DNA from: Lucifuga dentata
Taxonomy: Eukaryota > Chordata > Actinopteri > Ophidiiformes > Bythitidae
Length of the DNA: 64,000 nt
Direction: 5' to 3'
Assembly (NCBI GenBank): GCA_014773175.1
Contig: VXCM01000919.1
Span: 17,939-81,938, forward strand
Positions 41,361 to 53,160 of the stretch are shown here, piece after piece. A program made the position numbers and the translations under genes. A model generated the notes under the pieces. That model saw only the letters and a list, made by a program, of their open reading frames with translations, ran no database searches and had not been told where the DNA came from. Position 1 is the stretch's first letter; each line of letters opens with the position of its first letter.

Positions 41361-41814
41361 NAGCTTTCTCCTGTGTGTGTGTGTGTGTGTGTGTGTGTAG
41401 GTGGATGTGCATGTACGTTTGTATGTGCACATACAGCACACTGCATGGGAAAGTGTAAAATACTTTCTGCTGTGTGGAATCGTGTGAAAAGCGTCTGCAA
41501 GGAAGCATTGCTGTATTTAAATCTCTGGCGTCTGAAGTTATTTAAACAATTTTAATTTTAATTTTCCTAAAAAGCTGCACTGTTCGAAAGTACTTCCTTT
41601 AAAAAATTTTCTTCTCTTTTCTTTTCCTTCTTTCTTATTAGCATAACATCACATCTTACTCTATTATTTAACTATTTCCCCACCATAACATTTGGTATTT
41701 ATCTTATACAGTTATTCTTTATCACCCTACCACTGTGTCAATTAAATAAATAAATATAAAGAAATAATTCCTTACAGATGTAAAATCTTGCCACTATGAG
41801 TGTGAAGATTTGAT
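40833..41814. other. Non-coding; (CA)n/N/(TG)n join
   Basis: (CA)n at about 41325-41360, N at 41361, then (GT)n to about 41398. The inverted dinucleotide runs around the N suggest a mis-joined microsatellite. No gene. Confidence 0.55.
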
Positions 41815-42130
41815 CTAAAATGATCATACCGGTGATTTTTGCATGTTTAAGCCCAATAAATATGACCCGCATACAAATACAAATACATGACATGACTGAC
41901 AACAAATAAAAAACAACAAAAAAACATATTTTAGTTTTTGTGTTATTTTGCCAAATCCCCAAATCTTTCAAAATCAAATGTTAACGTACGTCTGAATGTA
42001 GAAGACATGGTCATTTTTAATCTCTTAGTAAAACCCGTCTTCTCCTGGGACTATATTCTCTGGCGGATGCATACGTTTTCTTCTGTGCAGCTCCGTGTTG
42101 CACAGTTACATAAAGTTTTTTAAAAAATAT
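41815..42130 (-). mobile_element. TTAA-MITE copy 13, left half
   Basis: ATCATACCGGTGATTTTTGC, then the block AATCTTTCAAAATCAAATGTT and the CCTGGGACTATATTC box, ending near TAAAGTTTT. It is followed directly by copy 14 in the same orientation. Confidence 0.75.
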
Positions 42131-42160
42131 CTTAATTGATGTAAAGGTGATTCTGCACGT

Positions 42161-42735
42161 TTAAAGGACCATACCTGTGATCCTGCATGTTTAAGCCCAA
42201 CATACTGTATATAACCTGCATACATGTTACATGACTGATAACCAATTTCCAAAACATAAAACTGTATGTTAGTTTTCCTTTTATTTTTTCATTTCAAAAT
42301 CAAATGTTCAGGTGATACACCTACCTTAAAATTTAACGTTTCACCTTCTAACACTTTTGCATGATTTTAGAAGGCATGGTCATTTTTAATTTCTTGGTAA
42401 AAACCGTCTTCTCTGGGACTATATTTTCTGGCAGAGACATACATCGTCTTTCACAGCTCAGTGTTGGAACAGTTAAATAAAGTTACTTTGGCACAATCTT
42501 AACAGCTGTGGTGTTTTCTGCGATGGATTTATGATCTCAATCACGTTTCAAGTGTCTGTAAGTAGATTTTTATAGAGAATGAAGAGAAACAAATGAGTCT
42601 GGAAGACAGGAAAAGAAATTCTAAAATTTACTGCTCCAGTGGTGTGTTTTGGAAAACGGTTGTCAGCAACATAATATGTAAGCTGGTTGTATTTATTTGG
42701 GCTCCAATATCAAAATAGCCGGAATTGTCCTTTAA
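42161..42735 (-). mobile_element. TTAA-MITE copy 14
   Basis: TTAAAGGACCATACCTG to GAATTGTCCTTTAA, 575 bp, minus-oriented core. Confidence 0.9.
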
Positions 42736-43391
42736 TAAAGAGTTTGTGTACCAGCAGACACCATTAATCTCCTCATGTGACTTTATTCAGCCAAAGTCTG
42801 CTTCAGATAAACGACCCCTTAACCGCCTCGCCACAACTACTCCACACACACACACACACACACACACACATCCATCCATTTANCCGCCTCGCCACAACTA
42901 CTCCACACACACACACACACACACACACATCCATCCATTTAGGAGAAATGGCAGGAAGTGCCGTGCGTTCTTCATTTAAATGGATGACTATGGCTCAAAA
43001 TGGCGCAAAAGCAAACATGTATGCACATTATCAGAGAAGCAGAAACATGGAGGAAATGCAGGAAGTATTTAGTCCAGGAAGTTTCTTTTCTTTTCTTTTT
43101 TTTTTTTTAGTCCCACGGTTCGAGTCATTGGAGATAAACGCCTGCTTTGCATAATTCCTTCAGTTGCAAACTCCCACACACTTGGATGTTGTTATATGAA
43201 ATTTCATCAGTGAAGTTTTCATCAGTGGTTTCGTAGGGAGAAACTATTCTACGGAATTGCCCTTTAAATACAAGCTTCACCAAATTTCACCAGTTTATGA
43301 ATCATTAAAATATGTGAGAAGAGTGTTCCTGTCATTGCTTTGCAGATCCTGTTTGTTATTGTGGGTTAGATGAAGATCAGACGTTTGACAT
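42736..43391. other. Non-coding; 60-bp assembly duplication with (CA)n
   Basis: CCGCCTCGCCACAACTACTC-(CA)n-TCCATCCATTTA occurs at about 42823-42882 and again after the N at 42883. The remainder is unremarkable. Confidence 0.6.
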
Positions 43392-43973
43392 TTAAAGGAC
43401 CATACCAGCCATTCTGCATGTTTGAGCCTTAAAATATTAAATTTTCATACGTTATTGACAATCATTTTCCAAAGCATACTACTAGAACGGTGAATTAAAA
43501 ATGTTTTTCCTACCTTCCAGACCTCCATTGGTTTCAGTTCATTCTGCTATTAAAATCAACTTGTTGATACTTGAAACGTTCTTGGGATAGGTAATCCATC
43601 ATCACCAACAAGACGTGTATTCAGGTTTTTTTTAGAAGTTATGTAATTTTAGTGTTTAAGCTCAATAAAAAGCGTGGAGTGAATGTATGCCTCCACCAGG
43701 GAATATAGTCCCAAAAGAAGACCTGCGTTTATGGAAAAATTTAAAGGACCGTGACTTCATAAGGCTGTGTAACTATTAGCAGGAGAAACATGGATTTTTA
43801 AGGTGGGTGTATCACTTGAATATTTGATTTTGAAAGATTAAGAGATTTTGTAAAATATCAGGAAAACTGAAATACAGTTTTATCCTTTGGAAAGTAATTG
43901 TTAGTATTGTAACATGTATGAAAAATTAATACATTTGGCTCAAACATGCAAAATGGGTGGTATGGTCCTTTAA
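43392..43973 (+). mobile_element. TTAA-MITE copy 15, full length
   Basis: 582 bp, both ends with TTAA (TTAAAGGACCATACCAGCC; GGTATGGTCCTTTAA). Core nearly identical to copy 12. Confidence 0.93.
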
Positions 43974-44022
43974 TTAATGCAGAGATCAAGATAAATCCAA
44001 AGGGTCAGAGGACATATGAGAA

Positions 44023-44799
44023 TTAAAGGACCATACCGGTGATGTTTCATGTTTGAGCCCAATATATACAACCTGTTCACATGTTATATTACTAACAACC
44101 ATTTGTCAAAATATACTCCTGGAGCAGTAAGTTTTAGAATTGTTTTTCCTACCTTCTGCCATTGGTTCCAATTCATTCCAGTACACTGTTAAAATCACCT
44201 TGTAGAGACTTGAGATTATCACAGCAAACACAGTGTCTATTAAGCTTTTTTTTTTTTTTTTTTTNTTTTTTTTTTTTTTTTTTGTCGAAGTAAGTTTCTG
44301 GTCCAACACAAAGAAAAAGTATGTCTCCACCTGGGAATATAATCCCAGGAGAAGACTCGGTCGCTCGAGGAGAGGACGGCTCTCCTTGAATCGCCTCTCC
44401 TGAGGTTTCTTCCATTTTTTTTTCCTCATATAATAAGCTTTTTAGAGAGTTTTTCCTCGTCTTCTTAGAGAGTTTGGGCTGGGTCAGGAACCGTTAATGT
44501 GTGGGCCTGTAAAGCCCTTTGAAACATTGATGTGATGTTGGACTATAAATAAACTTGACTTGATTTGACGGCTTTTACCGAGAAAGTCTTTCTAGAATCA
44601 TGCAAAAGTGTTAGAGGGCAAAACATTGAATTTTAAGATGTGAGTATAGCGTCTAAAAATTTCATTTTGAAAAATTAGGGGAGTTAGAACAAATAACAGG
44701 AAAAATGAAATACAGTTTTACATTTTGGAAATTGGTTGTCAGTAACGTAACATATGCGGTTTGTATAAATTGGGTTCAAACGTGCAAAATTTGTTGATA
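44023..44799 (+). mobile_element. TTAA-MITE copy 16, interrupted by a LINE tail and a poly-T gap
   Basis: TTAAAGGACCATACCGG start and plus core; poly-T with N at 44265. A foreign segment at 44367-44571 splits the conserved CCCAGGAGAAGA / GGCTTTTACCGAGAAA region. The right tip is degraded after AAACGTGCAAAAT. Confidence 0.8.
44367..44571 (+). mobile_element. LINE/SINE 3' tail nested in MITE copy 16
   Basis: Contains CTCTCCTGAGGTTTCTTCC, TTTTTCCTCGTCTTC, TGTAAAGCCCTTTGAAAC and a terminal AATAAACTTGACTTGATTTGA-like tail, the signature of the widespread fish L2-like retroposon 3' end. Confidence 0.75.
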
Positions 44800-45190
44800 G
44801 GTGAGATGTTTTCAAGGAAGAGTTCATTAGGTTTTGAGGCAGCTCCAGATCTAGATATTCTTAATCAGGGCATTTTGCCTATTTCTTGAAAATTAAGAAA
44901 CCAATCACAATGGAAATGGACTATCAACAATTGCAATTTTTTTTTTTAAGTACTCTAAAAAAGGACATTGAACCTGATCTGGCAGATTAAAATTCATGCT
45001 GGGTCAGGCTCACATTTATAGCATCACTGTACATTAAAATATAAGTGTAGCTGTCATCACCGTATAGCTAAGATGATGCTGATTCAGCAGAATAAAATTG
45101 TTTGGGCATAATTTCAACAGATTTGGATATAAAATAGATCAAGAAGAAGATGTCACAGTACCGCTGTCTTTTAAATCACTTGTATTATTG

Positions 45191-45221
<31 letters not shown>

Positions 45222-46050
45222 GCTGAAAATACTGTTCATGACCGCAAACCTCCAGCTTGAATTCAAAACTATTTGGACTATTTGGACTTCCACTTACTGA
45301 AAATGGCTGGACGTGCCTCTACCTGCACAGAGAAAAACTGTTTATTAGCCGCTGTAACTCCTCTGACTGGAAGCTCCTCGCTGACACGTCGAGAAGACAG
45401 CAAGGTTAATAGACAGCTTTGGCGTTGTTTGTTCGCTTTTTTTACCTGAGGGGGAAAATCCTTATTGCTTTTAATGGTTTCAGTTGAGAATGAGGTCATC
45501 TCACTGCGGGAAAGACGATAGCGTGTGGAAAAGCTCTGAGGCCGAGCCCCCGTGGGACAATCATTCAGCCCCTGACCTCACTCATGTTGAAAACGTGAAC
45601 CTCAGCAGCCCTGGATCTATAAATCACAGCAAAGCAACCGCCATTTTTTATTTACTATGCAGCTCAGACGAGGACGAGGCTTCAGTTTGACCAACAAACC
45701 ACAGACTCACAAACAAGAGTTCAGTATTTCAACACAAAATGAGATTACAGTGTGAGATGTGGAGCTTTTCTAAATGTAGAAGTGAAATGAATAGGAAGTA
45801 GAGGCGGGGATGTGAGGGGAGGTGTAGAATACNTAAATGTAGAAGTGAAATGAATAGGAAGTAGAGGCGGGGATGTGAGGGGAGGTGTAGAATACACCGC
45901 TCCATCCTCATGGACTCGTTTTCCATTCACAGATCACAGACATGTCTCATATATTGTGTTTTTGTGCAATAATGACAGATGAATAGCAGAAGGTTTGGTT
46001 AAAAGTTTCCTTTATATTCTGTTTATATCCAGAGAAGCTACTGAGTTCAT
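44800..46050. other. Non-coding; assembly duplication
   Basis: A 61-bp direct repeat (TAAATGTAGAAG to GTGTAGAATAC) lies at 45772-45832 and 45834-45894 around the N at 45833. A poly-T run occurs near 45200. The segment 45280-45690 has small frames but nothing convincing. Confidence 0.5.
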
Positions 46051-46638
46051 CAATAGGTTTACCAGTGATTGTGCACGTTTGAGCCCAATATATACAATCC
46101 ACATACACGTCGTATTACGTTTACCAAAATATACTACATTAGTGGTAAGTTTTAGAATTGTTTTTCCTGCCTTCCAGACTGACACTGGTTTCAGTTCATT
46201 CCAGTACGTTATTAAAATCAACTTGTAGAGACTTGAAACATGCTTCAGATATGTAATAGATCACAGCAGACATGACATCTATTCATTTTTTTTTTTTAAT
46301 TGCCGAAGCAACTTTAACTGATCCAACACAAACCTGTACCTAAGACGATGTATTTCTCCACCAGGAAATATAGTCCCAGGAGAAGAAGGCTTTTACCGCA
46401 AAATTAAAATGACCATACTGTCTACAATCGTGGATAAATGTTAGCAAGTGAAACACTGAATTTTAAGGTGTGTGTATCACCTGAACATTTCATTTTGAAA
46501 GTTTAGGGGATTTGAAAAAATAAGAGGAAAATTTCAACATGGTTTAATGTTTCGGGAATTGTTTGTCAGTAACGTAACATGTATGCAGTTTGTATGTATT
46601 AGGCTCAAACATGCAGAATTGTCCGTATGGTTCTTTAA
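46051..46638 (+). mobile_element. TTAA-MITE copy 17
   Basis: The left tip is partly lost (starts at TTTACCAGTGATTGTGC); the right end is GTATGGTTCTTTAA; plus-oriented core. Confidence 0.82.
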
Positions 46639-46732
46639 TGCTGCTCCAGTCATGTAGAGCCACACACTGACTGCCAAATAAAGTGACCACCGTGAATTTC
46701 TGCACTCATTAAAAGCGTAAAAGTTGCTTTCT

Positions 46733-46962
46733 AACACTTATGCATGATTGTTGAAGGCACGGTGGTTTTAATTTATCTGTAAAAGCCGTCTTCTCCTGGG
46801 ACTTTATTTCCTGGCGAAGAATTTGATTTTGAAAGATTAGGGGATTTGAAAAATTAACAGAAAAACTAAAATACAGTTTTATGTTTTGGAAAATTGTTTG
46901 TCAGTATGTGGTTTGTTTCCATTAGGTTCAAACATGCACAATCACTGGTATGATCTTTTAAA
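46733..46962. mobile_element. TTAA-MITE composite fragment (copy 18)
   Basis: The segment GCATGATTGTTGAAGGC to CTGGGACTTTATTTCCTGGCG is minus-oriented MITE core. It fuses directly to plus-oriented AATTTGATTTTGAAAGATTA and the right end ACTGGTATGATCTTTTAA. This is a recombinant of two orientations. Confidence 0.7.
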
Positions 46963-47049
46963 GAGACAGACACTGCTGCAGTAAGGGGGAGTAAAAGTGG
47001 CTAAATGTACTTTTTTGCACAATAAAACATTGCAAAGGTTTCAAAGTTG

Positions 47050-47265
47050 ATTCTAAATGAGACTAAAAACATAAAAATCTGTGTAAGCCCCTTTAACTTC
47101 TGTCCAAAATGAAACTAAAAATGTAAAAATCTCATAAGTTCCCTTTAAATTCTAACCTAAATCAAACTAAAAATGTAAAAATTTACGTAAGTTCCCTTTA
47201 AATCCTAACTCAAATGAAAATAAAAACAAAAATCTGCGTAAGCTCCCTTTAACTTCTGTCCAAGG
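47050..47265. repeat. Tandem repeat of about 63 bp, 3-4 degenerate units
   Basis: Each unit carries AACTAAAAATGTAAAAATCT, then GTAAG(C/T)(C/T)CCCTTTAA, then TTCT(G/A)(T/A)CC(A/T)AA. The units are recognisable at about 47050, 47110, 47170 and 47220. Confidence 0.8.
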
Positions 47266-47715
47266 TGTTAGGTGACACTGACATATTTTAATATACCTGG
47301 CATATTATTTACAGAAAACAAACAAGATGAAGAAATTTCCACAGTCGCCACCAGGGGGTGCTTCAAGTACCACCAGTGCTACACGTATTGCTGCTTGAGA
47401 ACCATTGTTTTAGACCTTGTTGTTTTAGCTTTATGTAGATGTAAATAAAACTTCTTTTGGCTTCTTTTCCAACACCAACTGTTGTTTTAGTTTATGAACT
47501 TTTTTTGTACTTTTTTAGTTTTTTGGACATAGTAAAAGATCTAAAAAGTTATTAAATAAAAATGTAATTTCCCAGACAAAAGAAGAGTTAAAGTAATTGC
47601 ATAACATATTTTATTTTAATCATTTATTAAATTTTATTATTTTATTGCCTGTGGAATTGTGTTTTATGTATAAAGCACTTCGTAACCTCATTTAAAAAGT
47701 GTTCTACAAATAATG

Positions 47716-47717
<2 letters not shown>

Positions 47718-47763
<46 letters not shown>

Positions 47764-47765
47764 AT
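47718..47765. repeat. (ATT)n microsatellite
   Basis: About fifteen TTA units. It is followed by poly-T, an N at 47805 and poly-A, again an assembly join. Confidence 0.95.
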
Positions 47766-47819
47766 TATTATTCAATTATTAGATTTTTTTTTTTTTTTTT
47801 TTTTNAAAAAAAAAAAACA

Positions 47820-48689
47820 GAAGCAGCCAGTAAATGAGTGAATTTGCATGCCTCCATGCTTGACGTGGAAGTACCTGCAGGGCTTCTGATCAGGTGATCA
47901 GTCTACGTGGGTGCCTGACGCGGCGTAAACTCGGACCTGTGGAATCTGTTAATAATCAAGACCCACACTGTTTGAGGCAGAAGAGTTAGTACCTGTTGGA
48001 TTCGTGCAGAGCCAGACTCGGAAAACCCCGAATTTCCCTGCAGGATTCATGAGGATCGACGCGTCTCCGGCCGCCGCGGCGCGTCTGGCCGCTGCAGGAA
48101 ACCGGAGATTCTCAGATTTACACGTTACAAAGAAAACGAGTGAGTTCAACCGCTTTTACCTGCACAACACACCAACTTCTCATTATATTAGTCATAAACA
48201 GGAGATACACGCGCCACGCAGAGTTTAAGGCTGAGAACAGAACACGTGTAAAGCCTTCAGGTGAGACCCACTCAGCCTGCAGGTACACGCTGACACCTGA
48301 TCCCGAAACAAGATAACAGGCACACTGATGCTGTCCCAGGCTGCAGGAAAGGGAGAAATCATAAATCTGTGTGTGTGTGTGTCATGCAGAGTTATGGTTC
48401 TGTGATGATGAATTCTCACACTTCAAAACTAGAGCATCTTGCAAAGTGTCTTTCCAGCCAAAGATGGACACAGTTTGTCAAAAACGCCTCTGATTCTGAC
48501 ATTTTCTGCTTGCATAATATCTCTTTTATTATGTAACATGTCAGATGAAAGGATGTCATGTAGGATTTATTCCGTTTTCCACACTGGCACTCATGAATTT
48601 CACACAGTTTGGGCCAATTTAGTCAATTTATGAGTCATGATAACTGATGATGTGTTATTTCAAAGGGAACAGCATGCAGGTATGTGGTG
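47820..48689. other. CpG-rich patch and unique non-coding sequence
   Basis: Positions 48055-48095 are very CpG-dense (GACGCGTCTCCGGCCGCCGC), unlike the surroundings, followed by a possible donor CGA|GTGAGTTC near 48140. It could be an orphan promoter or first exon; no supporting protein similarity. Confidence 0.35.
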
Positions 48690-49620
48690 CTATGTCCTTA
48701 GCTCCTTCCTAGATCCTTAAAATGGATGTCTCCTTAGATAATGAAACTTCTAGATCATTAAATCCTTGTTAGATTCATATAATGAATGTCTCATTAGATA
48801 AGGAAACATTTAGTAGATACTTAGATCCTTACGTGCTAGATTCATAGATCATCCTTCGATCCTTTAAATGAATGTCTCCTTAGATAAGGAAGCATCTCAT
48901 TCGCTCCTTGTTAGATCCTTATAATGAATGTCTCCTTAGATAAGGAAACATTTGTTAGATCCTTAGGTCCTTAGGTGCAAGATCCATAGATCATTCTTAG
49001 ATCCTTAGATCCTTAGCTTCAAGATCCATAGATCATTCTTAGATCCTTAGATCCTTAGCTGCAAGATCCATAGATCATTCTTAGATAATTTAAATGAATG
49101 TCTCCTTAGATAAGGAAACATCTAAATCCTTAGATCCTTAAAATGAATGTCTCTTTAGATAAGGAAACATCTACTAGATCCTTAGATCCTTAAGGTGCTA
49201 GAGCCGTAAATCATTTTTAGATCCTTAAAATGTATGTCTCCTTAGAGAAGGAAACATCTAGATCCTTAGATCCTTAGATGATATATCCTTAGATCCTTCT
49301 TAAATTCTTAAAAGGGATGTATCCTAGAGAAGAAAACATCTAGATTCCTTAGGTGCTAGATCCTTAGATCCTTCTTAGATCCTTAAAATGGATGTCTCCT
49401 TAGAGAAGGAAACGTCTAGATCCTGAGATGATATATCCTAAGATTCTTAGATCCCAAAAAAATGGATGTCTCCTTATAGAAGGAAACATCTAGATCCTGA
49501 GATGATATATCTAAGATTCTTAGATCCTTAAAATGGATGCTCCTTAGAGAAGGAAAGATCTAGATCCTTAGGTGCTAGATCCTTAGTCCTTTTTTAGATC
49601 CTTAAAATGAATGTTAGCAG
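48690..49620. repeat. Degenerate minisatellite of GATCCTTAGA / GTCTCCTTAGATAAGGAAAC units
   Basis: At least eleven occurrences of the block ATG(A/G)ATGTCTCCTTAGA(T/G)AAGGAAAC at irregular spacing (about 48 to 170 bp), separated by tandem GATCCTTA, AGGTGCTAGATCC and CATAGATCATTCTTAGATCC modules. The array has two-level structure and homogenises towards GAGAAGG variants on its right side. Confidence 0.9.
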
Positions 49621-50305
49621 TGTTGGATTTATGTTAGCAAACAGCAAAATCAGAGGACATGTTCTCTCTATATTTGACATATTTTAGAGGTCAATATAAA
49701 GACATGAACAGACAGGAGCTCATAATCTTTCATACCAATCAGTAAGGAGGATGAAGTTAGATGGGAATTTCCTTCCTCAAAAAATACAGGAGGATGGCAG
49801 GTGTTCTCCCAGATTCTAAAATCTCGTGAGAAAGTAATCTGAGAGTGGGTGACCTTAGCACCTTGACCCCNCCGGCGTGCACCCTGTGACATTAAACTCC
49901 TGCAAGATCCTCTCCTGTCCTGTCAGGAGTTTGACCTGCTGATTTACTGGCTTCTACTGATCTTCTACTGACATTGTGTTTCTGGGTTTATTGTGTTTCT
50001 GCTTCTCTGTGACTTTCAGATGACATTTCAGAAAGTTTGTCTTTGAATCTAGTGCTAAAGCAGATTCAAATGCTGATGTCTGTGTAGCTTCTGTTCATTG
50101 GATTTCCAATTCTGTTTTTGAAAATGGTTTTATTGCTCATCCAGAATATAAATATTAAAGTTTTCTGTCACAGGAAGTGATGTGATGAAATATGGCTCAA
50201 ATTTCTGTATTATTAGTAACCCTGAAAGAAAGCACAGAAAAAAGTCAAGCAAAAGTTTGCTTGTTGCAGGTTGCTTATAGTCAGCAATGGAAAACTATAT
50301 CCTGT
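49621..50305. other. Non-coding, N join at 49871
   Basis: Unique-looking DNA without coding signal. The N sits in a CCCC/CCGGCG context. Confidence 0.45.
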
Positions 50306-50853
50306 TTAAAGGACCATACTAGCCATTTTGCATGTTATAATATATTCAATTTTAATACATGTTATGTTACTGACAATCATTTCCCAAAGGATACTACTGT
50401 ATTTCAACTTTTCTGATATTTTGCAAAATCTCTTAATCTTTCAAAATCAAATATTCAAGTACCACCCACCTTAAAAATCCATGTTTCTCCTGCTAATAGT
50501 TACACAGCCTTATGAAGTTACGGTCCTTTAAATTTTTTCATAAACACAGGTCTTCTTTTGGGACTATATTCCCCGGTGGAGACATAAATTCACTCCACAC
50601 TTTTTATTGCACTTAAATGATAAAATTACATAACTTCTAAAAGAAAAAAAAAAAAAAAAAAACTGAANAACAAGTTGATTTTAATAGCATACCAGAATGA
50701 ACTGAAACCAATGGAGGTCTGGAAGGCAGGAAAAACATTTTTAATTCACCGTTCCAGTAGTATGCTTTGGGAAATGATTGTCAGTAACGTTACATGTATG
50801 AAAATGGAATATAGTAGATTCAAACGTGCAAAATGAGCGGTATGGTCCTTTAA
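50306..50853 (-). mobile_element. TTAA-MITE copy 19, with a gap-associated deletion
   Basis: Both ends intact (TTAAAGGACCATACTAGCC; GGTATGGTCCTTTAA). At the N (50668) about 60 bp of core present in copies 7 and 23 (ACACGTCTTGTTGG to AAGTATC) is missing, so the deletion is probably an assembly effect. Confidence 0.88.
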
Positions 50854-51952
50854 AGGAAACTGTAGGATTAAGGACATGGTATGCTTCATCCTACCCAGCC
50901 TGTTCAACTTGGTCTGAGAGAGTTTGTCAGGAGGAAACCACGTTTATACCTTTTCAGTGCCCATTTGGTCGTGTGTGTGTGTGTGTGTGTGTGAGATTTA
51001 TGTCTTTGTCCTTTTTTTTGAATTCATGCTTTTAATCATAATCTGGGAAAATGACACACTTTCACTTTAAAGGGCTTATTAACAGGAATGCTGTCTTGTG
51101 TGTGTCTTTGAAACTTCCTCTTGCTGATGAACAGAGATAGAAACAATAAACAGAGATAATGTGTCACAGTTTCACTTTCTGTTCTCTCCATGGAGCACAG
51201 ACATGGTGACAGAATGAAAAACAGAGTTGGAAAGAGAAATTAAAACCCCTCACTTGTTTGAAAAGATATTTCACAATATCCCATTTTTCATTTTGTACTG
51301 ATGGAGATTGGATTTGCACATTTGTCTATCTATGTAAAAATCTAAAAAAAAAAAAAAAGGGAAAACAAACAAAACAACAATAGAATTTTGTCATCAAATT
51401 TGTCCCCATTTTTTAAAATTTAAACTAATTTTTATGTCAGAATTGGAAATCCAATAAATGATGACACATAGACCGGTAACGCTCCCAGCAAAGGTGACAA
51501 AATGTAGCACAGGTCAAAAATGACCATGACGCATCACTGGAGCTACATGTGTGTGCTAACTGGCCGGCTAAGCTAAGAACAGAACTACAGATGAGTTTTA
51601 CACTCAAACTCTAAATTCCATTCAGCACAAGAATTGACCCTAAACATGACATTGGTAGTGAACTCGTCTCATGTCTGGTGGTTCTTTCACGGCTGGTGAA
51701 GCTGCAGCACCTGTCAGGTAGCTTCCTGTGTTTTTACTGGAGGACTTTCAGATGGATGGCGCCGCAGGATGTCTTTGGTCCCACGCTGGATCACGTTTCT
51801 CTTCACTGAAGATGATCTTGAATGTGCATGTGCACGTAGCGTGTTTGATGTTTGTCATTTATACAGTTACGTGTGTATGTGATTTTGGGTTTGATGATAT
51901 AACCGTCATCTCAACATCCAGTGGAACCCAACACTTCTGTCTCAGTTCAGCC
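50854..51952. other. Non-coding, nothing specific
   Basis: (GT)n at about 50971-50993 and A/T-rich sequence. No gene recognised. Confidence 0.45.
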
Positions 51953-52501
51953 TTAAAGGACAATACCAGTGATTTAGCATGTTTGAGCCTAATAAATGCA
52001 ACCTGCATACATGTTATGTTACTGACAGTCATTTCCCAAAAATACTACTGAAAGAAAATATTTTAGAATTTTTTATCTTCCAGGCTGCCATTGGTTTCAT
52101 TTCATTCCAGTATGCTAAAAAAAATCAGCTTGTAGAGACTTGAAACGTGCTTGAGATACAAAATCCATCACAGCAAATGGCAACGTCAATTAAATTTTAC
52201 ATCAAGGAACTTTATTTAACTGGTCCAACATGGAGCTGCACAGAAGACAATATATCTCCACCAAGTTATATAGTCTGAGGAAAAGATGACTTTTATCGTG
52301 CCTTCTAATCAGTATTAACAGGCAAAACATTGAATTTTAAGGTGGATGTGTTGCCTGAACTTTTGATTTAGAAATATTAGGGGATTTGAAATAACAGGAA
52401 AATTAAAATACAGTTTAGATATTGTTTGTCAGTAATGTGACGTTTATGCAGGTAGTATTTATTGGGTTTAAACATGCAAAATTACTGGTGTGGTCCTTTA
52501 A
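51953..52501 (+). mobile_element. TTAA-MITE copy 20
   Basis: TTAAAGGACAATACCAG to GGTGTGGTCCTTTAA, 549 bp, plus-oriented core. Confidence 0.9.
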
Positions 52502-52609
52502 ACAGTTTCAGATCGTGTGTAGAGTTCAAAGGGACGGCAGGCAGAAGAAACCAACTGTGCTTCTTGCTTTGATTGGAGGCAGGAAAGATGTGATGTATTT
52601 TTAGGACAA

Positions 52610-53160
52610 GAGCAGCTGCAGGACATTCTAATGAGATAATAATTAGGATTTGGAGTCAATGTGCAAGAAATTAAGAATTAGCTGCTTTACTTCAGTACCT
52701 GGTAGTCTCAAGGTTTGATGATGGGTTTCTCTGCACTTGGGGCACCTTTGTTTGTGTTTTGAATCCTCCCCTTTAAATTGGTGGTGTTGACAGATGTAAT
52801 ATCCCCCCTATTTTCCTAATCTGTGCCTGTCTGCCTACAGCAGAGAGTCTTTGTGTTCAGGGTCACGAACTTTGACCTGCTGCTGACAGCACAATCTGCT
52901 GGCAGGTCACATCCAGTACATTTAAATACACGTTAAATCTTTGATTATACTTGGATTGAGGCAATAAAATTATGTTTAATGAGACTGAAACCTGCGTAAA
53001 TTGGAGTAATAATCTTAGTGACAGACTAGATTATGCGATTGTATATTGATTTATTCAAGGGCGTAAACAATATAATCATTAATTTCCTCACCTGGCAGAC
53101 GCTCCCTCATGCTCCCATTATGCAATTCATCATGTTGATTCTTTGAAATTCCCATTAATT
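52610..53160. other. Possible conserved non-coding element
   Basis: Non-repetitive, no frame. Dense in homeodomain-like and other TF-like words (TAATGAGATAATAATTAGGA; GAAATTAAGAATTAGCTGC). A segment around 53030-53100 resembles 61915-61980 (GATTTATTC, GTAAACA, TATAATC). Regulatory function is inference only. Confidence 0.3.

Noticed and set aside
42725..43154. Histidine/threonine-rich frames over CA repeats
   Set aside because: Microsatellite translation over an assembly-duplicated (CA)n join.
45278..45690. Possible small exons at 45.3-45.7 kb
   Set aside because: Neither strand shows consistent splice sites and protein-like conservation; composition resembles the flanks.
48690..49620. CRISPR array
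   Set aside because: The host is a vertebrate; units and spacing are irregular and degenerate, with no constant repeat and unique spacers.
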